Shown in pieces: positions 7,850-16,864 of a stretch of DNA of 28,072 bases (the first letter of the stretch is position 1; every line of letters begins with the position of its first letter). The position numbers were made by a program, and so were the translations under genes. The notes under the pieces are model-generated. The model was given only the letters and a program-made list of their open reading frames with translations. It was not told the origin of the DNA and did not search any database. Where the stretch lies: positions 1 through 28,072 of the forward strand of contig JAQBUV010000033.1 of NCBI GenBank assembly GCA_027623815.1, in the 5' to 3' direction. The DNA is from Casp-Chloro-G3 sp002816715 (GTDB lineage Bacteria > Chloroflexota > Dehalococcoidia > Lucifugimonadales > UBA3495).

Positions 7850-8731
7850 CTAGGCCCGTCGCAGTTTGGGGTCCAGAGTATCCCGCATCCAATCACCAAA
7901 GAAATTGAAAGCCAGCACCACAATGGTGATCGCCAGCCCTGGCAATAGAGATAGCCACCACACTTCAACAATCAACTGGCGCCCTTCGGCCACCATTATG
8001 CCCCACGCGGGGGCGCCGGGAGGCAGTCCTAGTCCCAGGAAGCTCAGCGACGCTTCCAAAAGGACTACCTGTCCCACCTGGAGGCTGGTTATCACCATTA
8101 GCGTGTTGATGGTATTGGGAAAAATATGCCGGGCGATGATAATTGGCGCTGGAACCCCGGCAATCTTGGCGGAGGTAATAAAGTCCAGCTCCTTGATCGC
8201 CAGGACATCACCACGGATCATGCGGGCAAACCGGGCCCATACCGTGATTGCGACCGCCAGCACGATATTCTCAATGCCCGCGCCCAAAAGTGTGACGATG
8301 ATCATCGCTACCAGTATCGTTGGGAACCCTAGAGCGGCATCAGCCAGCCGCATGATCACTATGTCTGGCCAGCCGCCCTGGTAACCGGCCACCAGTCCCA
8401 ACGTGGTGCCCACAAATGCCCCGGTACCCAGAGCCACCAGACTGATAAAAACCGTGGTTCTGGCCCCGTATATCAGCCGGCTCAACATGTCGCGTCCCAT
8501 GATGTCGGTGCCCAAAGGGTGGCTCAAAGTTTCAAAGGGTGCAATCCGACGATCCAGCATTTTGATGCCTTCCGGGTCGCTTGGCGCCAGCCACGGAGCA
8601 AAGGCGGCGCAAATCATCAGGCCAAGCACAATGATCACCGGAATCCAGGGCAGCCTGAGTTGTCTTACGGTGTTAACCAGGCCGCCAGCTCTGGCGGTGT
8701 TGGCGGTGCTGAGAGTCAGTTCAGAGGCCAC
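7850..8731 (-). CDS. ABC transporter permease, DppC/OppC type
   Basis: A 293-residue inner-membrane permease of the peptide/nickel (family 5) importer class. It has an N-terminal membrane segment ('WIPVIIVLGLMICAAFAPWL') and the 'HPLGTDIMGRDMLSRLIYGAR' stretch diagnostic of the DppC side. About five more membrane helices follow, and the EAA loop 'AKIAGVPAPIIIARHIFPN' docks the ATPase. 'EASLSFLGLGLPPGAPAWG' is a further family block. The start is GTG 8731 behind a strong AGGAGG. It lies 28 nt after the DppB-type gene and is the last gene of the operon; no ATPase gene follows. Confidence 0.93.
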   Translation of the reverse strand: MASELTLSTANTARAGGLVNTVRQLRLPWIPVIIVLGLMICAAFAPWLAPSDPEGIKMLDRRIAPFETLSHPLGTDIMGRDMLSRLIYGARTTVFISLVALGTGAFVGTTLGLVAGYQGGWPDIVIMRLADAALGFPTILVAMIIVTLLGAGIENIVLAVAITVWARFARMIRGDVLAIKELDFITSAKIAGVPAPIIIARHIFPNTINTLMVITSLQVGQVVLLEASLSFLGLGLPPGAPAWGIMVAEGRQLIVEVWWLSLLPGLAITIVVLAFNFFGDWMRDTLDPKLRRA

Positions 8732-8759
8732 AATGCCCTCCTGGATTACTTATGATGGA

Positions 8760-9677
8760 CTAGTCAAAACGAATGCGGGGATTTACATAGCCATATAGGA
8801 TATCTACAACCAACGCAGTGACAACATAGAAAAATCCGGCGGCCAGCACCGTCGCCTGCACTATTGGAAAATCTCGACGGGATATACCTTCCAGCATCAA
8901 CCTGCCAATACCAGGCCAGGCAAAGACCACCTCCACCGCCACCGAGCCGTTGAGCAAACCGGCCAGCGTTAGACCGGAAAAAGTGAGCAGGGGAATTATG
9001 GCGTTTTTAAATGCGTGCTTGTAAATCACCACGCGCTCAGACAGTCCCTTGATACGAGCAAACTTTACGTATTCGCTGTCCAGCACTTCCAGCATACTGG
9101 AGCGCCCTAATCGAACCATACCGGCCATCCCAGCCCACCCCAGCACAAACGCCGGTAATATAAAGTGGTCTAGCCCGCCCCGTCCGTAGGTGGGTAGCCA
9201 ACCCAGAATTGCGCCAAACAGTAAAATCAACATGATGGCGATCCAGAAGCTGGGCGCGGCTATTCCCATAGTGGCGAAGAATTTGCCCAGATAGTCCAGA
9301 AATGTGTCCCGTTTCACCGCAGATAAAATGCCCAGGGGTACGCCAACAACTAAGCTCAGAAGAAAGGCGGCGCCCGCCAGTTGTAACGTAGCCGGTAGAC
9401 GTTCCAACAGCACGTCACGAGCGGAGCGGCGCATGAGATGGGATCTCCCAAAGTCGCCCTGGACAATGTTCAGCAGGAAATCGCCGTATTGGACCACCAG
9501 AGGCCGGTTCAATCCCAGGTTCTCCTTAATCTGCTCGTAGTCTGCGGCCGTGGCCTCCGGGCCCAACAGGAGACCCGCCGCATCGCCACTAAGGTGGACG
9601 CTCAAGAACACGGCCAAACTCAGGATTAACAATGTGATTATTGACTGGATTACTCTAGAAATAATGAAGCGCTGCAT
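8760..9677 (-). CDS. ABC transporter permease, DppB/OppB type
   Basis: I chose ATG 9677 (MQRFIISRVIQSIITLLILS, 305 residues), which begins as DppB proteins usually do and has a GGGAA ribosome site; the frame extends upstream to 9764 with non-family sequence. Six membrane helices are expected. The first is at residues ~9-30, followed by a periplasmic stretch ('LGLNRPLVVQYGDFLLN'), and the EAA loop is 'ARIKGLSERVVIYKHAFKNA'. The C-terminal 'VEVVFAWPGIGRLMLEGISRRDFP' is diagnostic. It pairs with the DppC-type protein as the channel for substrate delivered by the upstream lipoprotein. Confidence 0.93.
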   Translation of the reverse strand: MQRFIISRVIQSIITLLILSLAVFLSVHLSGDAAGLLLGPEATAADYEQIKENLGLNRPLVVQYGDFLLNIVQGDFGRSHLMRRSARDVLLERLPATLQLAGAAFLLSLVVGVPLGILSAVKRDTFLDYLGKFFATMGIAAPSFWIAIMLILLFGAILGWLPTYGRGGLDHFILPAFVLGWAGMAGMVRLGRSSMLEVLDSEYVKFARIKGLSERVVIYKHAFKNAIIPLLTFSGLTLAGLLNGSVAVEVVFAWPGIGRLMLEGISRRDFPIVQATVLAAGFFYVVTALVVDILYGYVNPRIRFD

Positions 9678-9757
9678 GGGATGTTCCCTATATAAACGTT
9701 TCCTTAAATTTTCGATGATTTCCAATGTTAGAAGCTGGTTGCCGACATAAACTTTGA

Positions 9758-9793
9758 GGCCCACCCGCCTGCCGATCAGCAGGGAGCGGGCCC
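9758..9793 (-). promoter_or_regulatory. Imperfect hairpin between binding-protein and permease genes
   Basis: CCTGC (9768-9772) pairs with GCAGG (9779-9783) around a 6-nt loop. CCCG (9764-9767) pairs with CGGG (9787-9790) across a 3-nt bulge. Such hairpins after a solute-binding-protein gene often protect its mRNA or reduce read-through into the permeases, giving excess binding protein. That role here is inference. Confidence 0.35.
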
Positions 9794-9842
9794 CGTAATT
9801 TCTGATGCAATATATGCTTGGCCTAGGGCCCAGATGATCTGA

Positions 9843-11582
9843 TTATGGCTCCAACGTGATGGTATGGTAGGCCGAGGGATAAAAGGCCAGCGGGAAAGGC
9901 TCCCAGGTCAATACCCGAGGTCCAACCGCCCAGGGGATGTTGACGTAGCCGATGCCCAACTCGTAGTGCTCATCTCGCAGCCGCCGGTACATATTGTTCT
10001 TGCTCGCTACTTGCTCGGCTGGATCGGTCACGGCCGTGGCTTGCTGGACCATCTCAAAGATCTCGGGCCTTTCATGGAACCGGGCGGAATGGTCTGGAGT
10101 ACCATAGCCCGACCTATTTATGCTGACAGCATCCACGCCAGCCTCATTGTCCCGCCACAGCACCTGACCGTTAAGCGTTCGAGCCAGGGTGGCTTTTTTC
10201 AGATTGGACTCGTCGCCTACCCGAACCTCGGTGTCAATGCCCAGTTCGTTCTTCCAGTAATCGGCGGCAAGTTGGGCCGACTCAGGCAAGAAGGGCATGG
10301 CCGTGGAAACCCAGGTGTTGACGATCAACTTCCCAAAACCCTCTCCATTGGGGAACCCGGCTTCCGACAGCAGTTGACGGGCCTTCTCCGGGTCGTAGGG
10401 GAAGGGGTCGAGGTCGGGAGTATAACCAACAGTGCTGGGGGTTACCTTGGCCCATCCCTTGACCTGAAACACCTCAGGGCCGCCGAATAGCTGGTCCCGC
10501 ATGGCCTCTTTGTCGATGGCGTAGGCCATCGCTTGACGCACCTTCTGATTGAAGCAAGGAATAGCGGGATCCCAGCACCCAAGTTGCATCACACGAAGGT
10601 AGATACCTTCCTGTCCAAACACGATACGGCCGCCGGCAGATTCAACCTGGGCCTTGCTATCCAGGCTGCCTGGCGCGATATCGGCTTCTCCAGACCGTAT
10701 CGCCGCCACCCGAGTGGCCTCCTCGGGCACCAGCCGGAGGTCCATGGACGTGAATTTTACCCTGAAGTCTTCGGGAAAGCCGTTATCCGGTTGATAGTAA
10801 TAGTCACCAAAGCGTTCGAATTCGATCACTTCTGACGGAATGCCCCTGACGAAGCTCATCGGGCCGGCACCCATGGGATTCTTGGCGAAGGCCTCTACCG
10901 CCGCCTCATCATGCAGTTTGTCTCGCTTGGGGAATATGGGCCACGGCCCGCTGGCGGCCGCAGAAAAAGCCCCAATAAAGAAGGATGCGTCCACGACTTT
11001 GGTGGTTAGACTCACCTCGTTAGGGCCAGTCTGTTCAATTTTTTCCATGATCCGGGCACGGGATTGTGCGCCGCTCTGAGTGGCCCACTCAACGGCTTCC
11101 GGACTCCACTGGTGTTGCCAGGTCCAAAGGACATCCTCCGCCGTCAACGGGGTACCGTCATGGAACTTTACCCCGTCTCTGACGGTCACCGACCAGGTCT
11201 TGCCATCTTCAGAGAGACTCCATTCACTGGCGATCCCAGGAATCAACTCGGTCTTTTCGTTGGTTTCAATCAGGAATGCTGAGTAGAACCGAAGGTAGTT
11301 GTTAATGCCGCCGACATCGTAGGTGTAGTCAAAGTTCCCGCTGCCCCATCCGCCGACCATCCAGGTCAAATTACCGGGATGTACTCCCCCAGCCGTTGCG
11401 GCGGTTGTAGGCTCGGCGACGCTGGCGGGCGCGGATGTTGGCAGAACCGCTCCGGGCTCACTCGCTGGCGCATCCGCTGGTTGCGCAGCGCTACCGCAAG
11501 CCACCAGCAGTAGCAACAGCACTGCCAAGAGCGGGGCTACAATCGCCAAAGGTTTGGATGTCAAATTAACTCTGCTCTGCAT
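9843..11582 (-). CDS. ABC transporter solute-binding lipoprotein, family 5
   Basis: A 579-residue SBP_bac_5 protein. The N-terminus is a lipoprotein signal peptide with lipobox LVAC and lipidated C29, followed by a low-complexity Ala/Pro/Thr linker (residues ~30-66). The mature domain shows the family blocks 'LIPGIASEWSLSEDGKTWSVTVRDGVKFHDGTPLTAEDVLWTW' and 'QKVRQAMAYAIDKEAMRDQLFGG'. It would bind a peptide, nickel chelate or other small solute outside the membrane and pass it to the two downstream permeases. ATG 11582 follows a GAGGGAGAG ribosome site. First gene of the operon; the ligand cannot be inferred. Confidence 0.93.
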   Translation of the reverse strand: MQSRVNLTSKPLAIVAPLLAVLLLLLVACGSAAQPADAPASEPGAVLPTSAPASVAEPTTAATAGGVHPGNLTWMVGGWGSGNFDYTYDVGGINNYLRFYSAFLIETNEKTELIPGIASEWSLSEDGKTWSVTVRDGVKFHDGTPLTAEDVLWTWQHQWSPEAVEWATQSGAQSRARIMEKIEQTGPNEVSLTTKVVDASFFIGAFSAAASGPWPIFPKRDKLHDEAAVEAFAKNPMGAGPMSFVRGIPSEVIEFERFGDYYYQPDNGFPEDFRVKFTSMDLRLVPEEATRVAAIRSGEADIAPGSLDSKAQVESAGGRIVFGQEGIYLRVMQLGCWDPAIPCFNQKVRQAMAYAIDKEAMRDQLFGGPEVFQVKGWAKVTPSTVGYTPDLDPFPYDPEKARQLLSEAGFPNGEGFGKLIVNTWVSTAMPFLPESAQLAADYWKNELGIDTEVRVGDESNLKKATLARTLNGQVLWRDNEAGVDAVSINRSGYGTPDHSARFHERPEIFEMVQQATAVTDPAEQVASKNNMYRRLRDEHYELGIGYVNIPWAVGPRVLTWEPFPLAFYPSAYHTITLEP

Positions 11583-12210
11583 GCTCTCCCTCTCTCTGGA
11601 GCTAAAATTTCAGGGGCCTCCCTGCTTACTCTATGCCGGTTGGTTCTCGTCTAGCGCCCCTCCGAATAAGGCAGGCTAGATTAGCCTGATCCGGTGGTTC
11701 AATGCGACGGTTAGAGGTATGTCTGAATTCCCTGGAGTAGTGGCGCTGCCGATCTGACACCAGATTCACCCTCATAATTTGATAGTGGCGTTTTGTTGTG
11801 TGACGTTAGCATGAAAGTACATCTAATGTCAATAAGGCATAGTGTAATTAGTTTATTGACATTAAAAGAACGCAAGTCGTCTATGACGATATATGTATTT
11901 CGCAAGACTATATCTAACAACAGGAACGCCAATTATGCCCTGATTCACGAAACTTGACGGACAAAATCGTCATACCAGGTTCCCAGGCAGTGGCGGGTAT
12001 TGTTCCCAAAACGGGGGGTCGCGATCCTGGGAGTTGCAGGCATCCGAGAACATTGCGGGGAATGGGTGTCCAAATGGACTGGATTTGGGGACGAGGCATT
12101 ACCTGCAGTGAGAGTAGCGTCATAGGGACGCATACGCGATAGCGTTAACCTTGAGGGTGACCCTTAATCGTCATCGTGTGCAGAATCTAAATTGGGCAGG
12201 CGCTAAAGCA
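11583..12210. other. Long intergenic region upstream of the ABC operon
   Basis: Short frames here do not look like genes. The AT-rich half nearer the ABC operon (~11760-11930) holds the inverted repeat at 11824-11864. The other half (~11960-12130) is GC-richer, with short broken dyads such as CCCAGG (near 11980) matched by CCTGGG (near 12026). It looks like a decayed REP-type repeat rather than coding DNA. Confidence 0.5.
11824..11864. promoter_or_regulatory. Inverted repeat with outward TTGACA boxes
   Basis: TAATGTCAATAA (11824-11835) and TTATTGACATTA (11853-11864) are perfect 12-bp inverted copies, 17 nt apart. Each arm carries TTGACA, pointing outward on opposite strands. The minus-strand copy is ~240 nt upstream of the solute-binding-protein start. 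It could be a dimeric operator or paired -35 boxes; -10 boxes are weak on both sides. Confidence 0.4.
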
Positions 12211-12468
12211 TTATCTGGGGCTCAACGTTGTTGGGTTACTCTGTTCTTCTCGACGGGTCTGTAGGGCTGATTTTAACGCCATAGACTCCCGGTCATTCAT
12301 ATCTATGGTGGGCTTGGCCTGGGCACCAGTGATCAGCATGCCGATTTCCTGATGGCACTTTGAGACGATGCCCTTCCTGACATCCGGTTCATCAACATAT
12401 TGGTTGGCAACCTCAATAAGCAGGGCCAGTATTTTTTCAGTATAAACTTTATCGCTCATTTGGTTCAT
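12211..12468 (-). CDS. Small hypothetical protein
   Basis: An 85-residue soluble, acidic, helical protein (MNQMSDKVYTEKILALLIEV...). It has no signal peptide, membrane segment or recognised motif. The start is ATG 12468 or ATG 12459 (MSDKVYTEK). It lies 213 nt downstream of the second solute-binding-protein gene on the same strand, beyond a hairpin at 12626-12667, so it may have its own transcript. The regular heptad-like spacing of Leu/Ile/Val and absence of shadowing by another gene favour a real gene, but no family is recognised. Confidence 0.5.
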   Translation of the reverse strand: MNQMSDKVYTEKILALLIEVANQYVDEPDVRKGIVSKCHQEIGMLITGAQAKPTIDMNDRESMALKSALQTRREEQSNPTTLSPR

Positions 12469-12625
12469 ACCCCACAGGTGGTCGCCGCTAGTTCAAGCCG
12501 CCAGCCCAGAATTGCGCAATTTGCTCATTTCAAGTGGGTGTTATCCGCCATAAATGTCTGAACCAGTACCAAAATTGAATTTTGTTTAGTTGGTATTTCT
12601 ACAGATTAGGGAATCTTAGTAATTG

Positions 12626-12667
12626 CTGAGCAAGCCACCCATTGCGAATGATGGGTGGCTTGCTCAG
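12626..12667 (-). terminator. Terminator-like hairpin after solute-binding protein
   Basis: A perfect 17-bp stem (arms 12626-12642 and 12651-12667) with an 8-nt loop stands 15 nt beyond the stop of the second solute-binding-protein gene. No strong U-tract follows. Its design closely resembles the hairpin at 3671-3711, and it probably defines the 3' end of the transcript. Confidence 0.65.
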
Positions 12668-12681
12668 ATTAGTGCTTATCC

Positions 12682-14535
12682 CTAGATACCGCCGGGATAG
12701 CCGGTGGTCTGGCCGCTGAACCCTCGTTCGTCCTGTTGAGTCGGGTCAAGCCACATATGTTGATACTTCAGCCATGAGCCGTAGGGCGTTGGGAAATGGG
12801 CGTAGCCCTTGACCTCGGGCCACCAGGCGACGGCTTCCTGCTCCCAATAGAGGGGGAACCACATGTACTGCTTCATGACGTACAACTGGATCTCGTCGGA
12901 AATCCGCTTTCGTTCCACCCGATCAGTAGCGCTGTCCACCTGGTCCATCATCGCTTCCAGCTTTACGTCGCAATCGGGCCCAGGTGTCCACCGGTTTTCA
13001 ACAGAAACGCACCGCGTAAATGCTCCCATTCCGGCGCTGGGATCATCGAACGACATTGTAGTGTTTCTAGGGAGAAAGTCACCCCAGGTGCCGCCCTGCT
13101 CTTGTACGCGGTAGGCCACAGTTTCCACCACGTCGAAATCGGTCTTGATACCCAGCAGACGCAACTGCTCCTGCATGAAGGTGGCCCGGCCCACCACTTG
13201 AGCGTCGCTTTCTACTGTGAAAAGATACACTTTGTCAAAATCGAAGCCCTCTTCTTCCAGAATCTGCCTGGCCTCCACCCGCAGGGCATCCATGTCTTCG
13301 GCCACGCACCAGCCGGGCACCGCACAGCCGATGGCTTCGTCCAGTTCCCAAGAACCACTGGGTGGCATGGGGAATCCCGTAGACCCGTTACCATCTTGGA
13401 GGACCGCTATCCCGGCGGCCCGGTCCAGGCCCATAACTACGGCCTGGCGCACCCGCACATTATCAAAGGGTTCGTTGCGTATGTTCATCCATAGCGCAAA
13501 GTGGCCTCTGGTAGGTCGGATGACCGTTTGGATTTGCTCGTGATCAACGTAGGCCCGGTATTGGCCAAAGTTGCGCACCCAGTGCCAGTCTGCCTGATGG
13601 GACAATAGGGCTGCCTGCTGAGCCGACTCGTCTAAAATGCCAACTATCGTAAGCCCGTCAAGGTAGGGCAAGCTCCCATCTCCGAAGAAGTAGTCCGGGT
13701 TCTTCTCATAGCGTTGGGTGTCTACTCCTACTTTCTGTCCTGGTTCCCAGATGAAAGCGCCGGTTCCCACCGATACGTCCTGGAACATGGCCGTCTCGCC
13801 GCCCGCCTCAAACCAGGCCTTGTTGAAAATATAAGCCCGGCGGTTGGTGAGCGTCAGCAAGGGGATGGAGGTGGCGGAAATAAACCGCATGTTCAGGGTC
13901 AGATCATCTTCGCACGCCAGCCCACCTAAATCCAGGTGAGAAAGGCGTCCCTTCATATAGCCATTGGTGAGTCCCTCAGCGGTGACCATGGTCTCGACAC
14001 TGAACCGAGCGTCCTCACAAGTAAATGCCGCGCCGTTGTGCCAGGTGATGCCCTCGTGGAAATAGAAAGTCACGCCCATGTTATCGTCATGGATGGTCCA
14101 ACTTTCGGCCAGGTCTGGGATAGCCTCACCGGTGAAATCGTAGGGGTTCTCCTGAACAAGAAGATTCATGGTAGGCGAGCGGTACCGATCAGTGGTGCCG
14201 GTCCCAGCTCCCCACGCGTTAGCATGGTCCAGAGGATCCTCATAGATAATTCGCAAATGTCCGCCGCTAATGGGTTCTCCGTATACGGCGGATGGGGGCT
14301 GCCAGAACTGGGCAAAGGAGGGCGCGTGGTCGCCTCTGCCCATGCTGTCATCGGTGATGGCGGCGGTGGCTTGGGGTATTGCAGTCGGCGCTGTTGCTAC
14401 TGCGGCGGCGGTGGGCGGGACTGCGGTCGGTTCAGCAGGGGGCGATGCAGTGCCGCAAGCTAATGCTAAGAGTAAAACAATGCACAAAGTAATGGGGATG
14501 ATTAATCTTACCTTCTTGAACCAGTAGACATCCAT
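12682..14535 (-). CDS. ABC transporter solute-binding lipoprotein, family 5 (second copy)
   Basis: A 617-residue SBP_bac_5 protein. The signal peptide ends in lipobox LALAC with lipidated C27, followed by a Pro/Thr/Ala-rich linker to ~residue 60. Family blocks include 'IPDLAESWTIHDDNMGVTFYFHEGITWHNGAAFTCEDARF' and 'VRVRQAVVMGLDRAAGI'. It is only distantly similar to the protein at 9843-11582, so it probably binds a different ligand. No permease or ATPase gene adjoins it, so it must use a transporter encoded elsewhere or share the permeases at 7850-9677. ATG 14535 has a strong GGAGG at 8 nt. Confidence 0.92.
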   Translation of the reverse strand: MDVYWFKKVRLIIPITLCIVLLLALACGTASPPAEPTAVPPTAAAVATAPTAIPQATAAITDDSMGRGDHAPSFAQFWQPPSAVYGEPISGGHLRIIYEDPLDHANAWGAGTGTTDRYRSPTMNLLVQENPYDFTGEAIPDLAESWTIHDDNMGVTFYFHEGITWHNGAAFTCEDARFSVETMVTAEGLTNGYMKGRLSHLDLGGLACEDDLTLNMRFISATSIPLLTLTNRRAYIFNKAWFEAGGETAMFQDVSVGTGAFIWEPGQKVGVDTQRYEKNPDYFFGDGSLPYLDGLTIVGILDESAQQAALLSHQADWHWVRNFGQYRAYVDHEQIQTVIRPTRGHFALWMNIRNEPFDNVRVRQAVVMGLDRAAGIAVLQDGNGSTGFPMPPSGSWELDEAIGCAVPGWCVAEDMDALRVEARQILEEEGFDFDKVYLFTVESDAQVVGRATFMQEQLRLLGIKTDFDVVETVAYRVQEQGGTWGDFLPRNTTMSFDDPSAGMGAFTRCVSVENRWTPGPDCDVKLEAMMDQVDSATDRVERKRISDEIQLYVMKQYMWFPLYWEQEAVAWWPEVKGYAHFPTPYGSWLKYQHMWLDPTQQDERGFSGQTTGYPGGI

Positions 14536-15153
14536 CTAAACACCTCCGAGTTTTTCGTATCCTGTTTAATTTCTCAGTCCTAATCTCTCAGTCTTTGAAA
14601 CTCAGGTTTCTTCGGATTCCGGTGCCGCCTGTGACCACCAGGCCAACTAGAAGACCCATACTGATGCCAGATATAGAGAATTCGTAATGCTGATAGCTGT
14701 AAACACGCGATTATTATGTTATTTTTTACGAAATATTGTTAATTAGTTAATCAAATACTCTAATTCACACTGATATATCTCGTGGATAATGATTGTACTA
14801 CGTAGCCAACAATTGGTAGGTAGCAATATAATGCTGCCTTGAGCGGCTGTCAAGAGCCAATCTGCGCTCTGCGTATGCTGGGATCTGTGACATACATCAA
14901 GCTACCGTCATCAATCCCAGGCTTCCCTTGAATATTGGACGGGAGACTTGATCAGAAATATTGCGACAAAAGACGCATTACACCCCGATAAAGCGGTTAA
15001 TGGTCTAGTGAACAGGGTTCGCCGTTAGCAAGCGACTTAGGGTTACTGAATCCGTCGGCGGTGAGGCTATGGCAGGGAGTATAACCGGCCTATCCCAAAG
15101 GTCCGGAGATGCCGAAGTATCCAGGTGGGATAACAGGTGTGATAATTAGGGAG
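14536..15153. other. Intergenic region upstream of second solute-binding protein
   Basis: No credible gene is visible. Close to the solute-binding-protein start are a tandem 14-nt repeat (14567-14594) and a 5-bp hairpin GAAAC/GTTTC (14597-14610). 14700-14790 is very AT-rich and probably carries the promoter, though I see no convincing -35/-10 pair. The half nearer the GMC gene (14880-15150) is featureless apart from a 7-bp CTGGGAT/ATCCCAG dyad (14878-14884, 14914-14920). Confidence 0.5.
14567..14594. repeat. Tandem 14-nt repeat in leader of solute-binding-protein gene
   Basis: Two directly adjacent copies, TAATTTCTCAGTCC and TAATCTCTCAGTCT, agree at 12 of 14 positions. They sit just upstream of the GGAGG ribosome site of the 12682-14535 gene. 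They could be a regulator or RNA-binding site, or a simple duplication. Confidence 0.55.
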
Positions 15154-16740
15154 CTAGCTGCGCAGCATCAGTTCGGCCATCCGCTCGCTCAACGCACCGA
15201 TCGTCATAGAAGGATTGCGTCCGGTGGCACCGGGGAGAATAGATCCGTCGGAGACATACAAATTGTCGTGGCCGAAGACTGCACCAGTGTGGTCGACCAC
15301 CCCGTCGGCGGCGCTGCGGCCAATGGCGCACCCGCCCAGCGGATGCACCGAGATCATGCCCTGGAGCAGTTTCCAGTACAGCGGGATGTAAAGGTGGCCG
15401 CCGGTCGCTTTCGACAGGCTTTGGTGCATATCCAGGATGGCATCGGCTACTCCCCTTGACGCTTCGACTCGCCACTTGAGGTCTATCTCTTTATGCCACG
15501 GCGAAAAGAAGCGGCGACTCAACCGTAGCTCGCCATCGGCAGCATCAATACCCTCACCCAGCCATACCATCAGGTTGCGAGTCGGGTTGCCCTCGGACAC
15601 GCCGCGTCTCAGGTGCCGCCGCATTAGCCAGGCCAACGGATGGTACACCGGCGATGCCGCTTTCGCTCGCAACGCGTTAAGAATGGCATTGGGGAAGCCG
15701 TCATCTTCAATGTAGAAACGCTGCCCATTCACGCTGGCATCCATGAAATCCAAGCCCGCAGAAATGGTTGGGCCAAGACCCTGCTGGACCCGGTTGCCGT
15801 CAGAGTGCAAGTCGGGCGTCAGGAAGTTGGCGTTGGGACTCCGGCCCTGGCCCAGCTGTCGGCTAACATTGGGCAGGGTGCCGTACTGGTCTCGACACCG
15901 CAACAGCAATTCGGTGGTTCCAATGGAGCCTGCCGCCAGCACTACCTTCTCCGCCCGCTCGCTCCCCGGGATTAATTGCCCATCTTCGATGCGGTCGAGT
16001 ACGACCCGGTATCCGTTGCCGTCTGGTTCGATGCGCCGCACTATGTGCAGGGGTCGTACCTCGGCGCCGTGACGCTCAGCCAGTGGGATGTAGTTGCGGT
16101 CAAGCGTGTTCTTGGCGTCCACCTCGCACCCAATGTCGCAGTTGCCCAGATGGACGCAGGTTCCCTGTTGCTGACCTTGTTCGTTGATGAACCCCTTGGA
16201 GTGGTGATGGCCCAGAGGATCGTCCAGGTCGTAATTCCAGTTTTCATCAAAGGAGAGGGCCAGCGGCACGCTGCTGAACCGGTCACCGTGGCCCAGCTTC
16301 TGGGCAGCCTCTTGGAGCAACCGATAGCGCGCGGTGTTCTGACCGGGTGGAATCGGACTGACTCGGAGCATGCCACCGACCCGATCGTAGTAGGGGAGTA
16401 GCTCATTGTAGTTGATCTCCGGAGGCCAGCCGACATCAAATAGCTCTGGGTCTGCCTTCATGACCACGCTGGAGTAACAGAGAGAACCGCCGCCTACCCC
16501 CGCACCCTGGACTACGATCATACGTCGGAAGAACCGCAGGTCGAGCCAGCCGTTAAGTTTTTGGGGGCGGGTGTGCTCGTAAATCCAAGGGTCGGCGGGC
16601 GCGCGCGGGTATTGGTCCTTGGTCCAGCGCCTACCCCGTTCCAGAACCAGAACGCGAGAGCCGCCTTCGGCCAGCCGCGCGGCAGCGATAGCGCCACCGA
16701 AACCACTCCCGATGACAATCACATCGAAGCGATCATTCAT
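15154..16740 (-). CDS. GMC-family FAD oxidoreductase, cholesterol-oxidase-like
   Basis: I chose ATG 16740 (MNDRFDVIVIGSGFGGAIAA, 528 residues), which has a GGAGGGG ribosome site and puts the FAD-binding GSGFGG at residues 11-16; the frame extends 12 codons upstream to a GTG. Further blocks are 'VVQGAGVGGGSLCYSSVV', the Cys-rich 'GTCVHLGNCDIGCEVDAKNTLD', 'AAGSIGTTELLLR' and the C-terminal 'HPLGGCAIG' and 'GRNPSMTIGALSERMAE'. The last two hold the His and Asn that act in cholesterol oxidase. It oxidises an alcohol, possibly a sterol or other hydrophobic ring, with O2 or another acceptor. There is no secretion signal. It lies 124 nt after a conserved hypothetical gene and probably shares its transcript. 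Confidence 0.9.
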   Translation of the reverse strand: MNDRFDVIVIGSGFGGAIAAARLAEGGSRVLVLERGRRWTKDQYPRAPADPWIYEHTRPQKLNGWLDLRFFRRMIVVQGAGVGGGSLCYSSVVMKADPELFDVGWPPEINYNELLPYYDRVGGMLRVSPIPPGQNTARYRLLQEAAQKLGHGDRFSSVPLALSFDENWNYDLDDPLGHHHSKGFINEQGQQQGTCVHLGNCDIGCEVDAKNTLDRNYIPLAERHGAEVRPLHIVRRIEPDGNGYRVVLDRIEDGQLIPGSERAEKVVLAAGSIGTTELLLRCRDQYGTLPNVSRQLGQGRSPNANFLTPDLHSDGNRVQQGLGPTISAGLDFMDASVNGQRFYIEDDGFPNAILNALRAKAASPVYHPLAWLMRRHLRRGVSEGNPTRNLMVWLGEGIDAADGELRLSRRFFSPWHKEIDLKWRVEASRGVADAILDMHQSLSKATGGHLYIPLYWKLLQGMISVHPLGGCAIGRSAADGVVDHTGAVFGHDNLYVSDGSILPGATGRNPSMTIGALSERMAELMLRS

Positions 16741-16864
16741 GCTCCCCTCCGCCAGCTGACGATTGTTGTTGCGCACTTAGATCCCCCCGCGTAGCCCTAG
16801 TCTCCTCTTCATGATCTGGTCGGCGACGAAATTCAGTCATGACCAAGGTGTCCCCAGTGCAATT

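Noticed and set aside
9864..10490. 208-codon plus-strand frame
   Set aside because: Antisense shadow of the solute-binding lipoprotein gene, with no family motifs.
11711..11932. 73-codon minus-strand frame in the intergenic gap
   Set aside because: It runs across the 11824-11864 inverted repeat in AT-rich DNA and lacks a ribosome site or protein-like composition.
12796..13494. 232-codon plus-strand frame
   Set aside because: Antisense shadow of the second solute-binding lipoprotein gene.
14591..14659. 23-codon leader peptide on the minus strand upstream of the second binding-protein gene
   Set aside because: No ribosome site, and no run of regulatory codons that would suggest attenuation.
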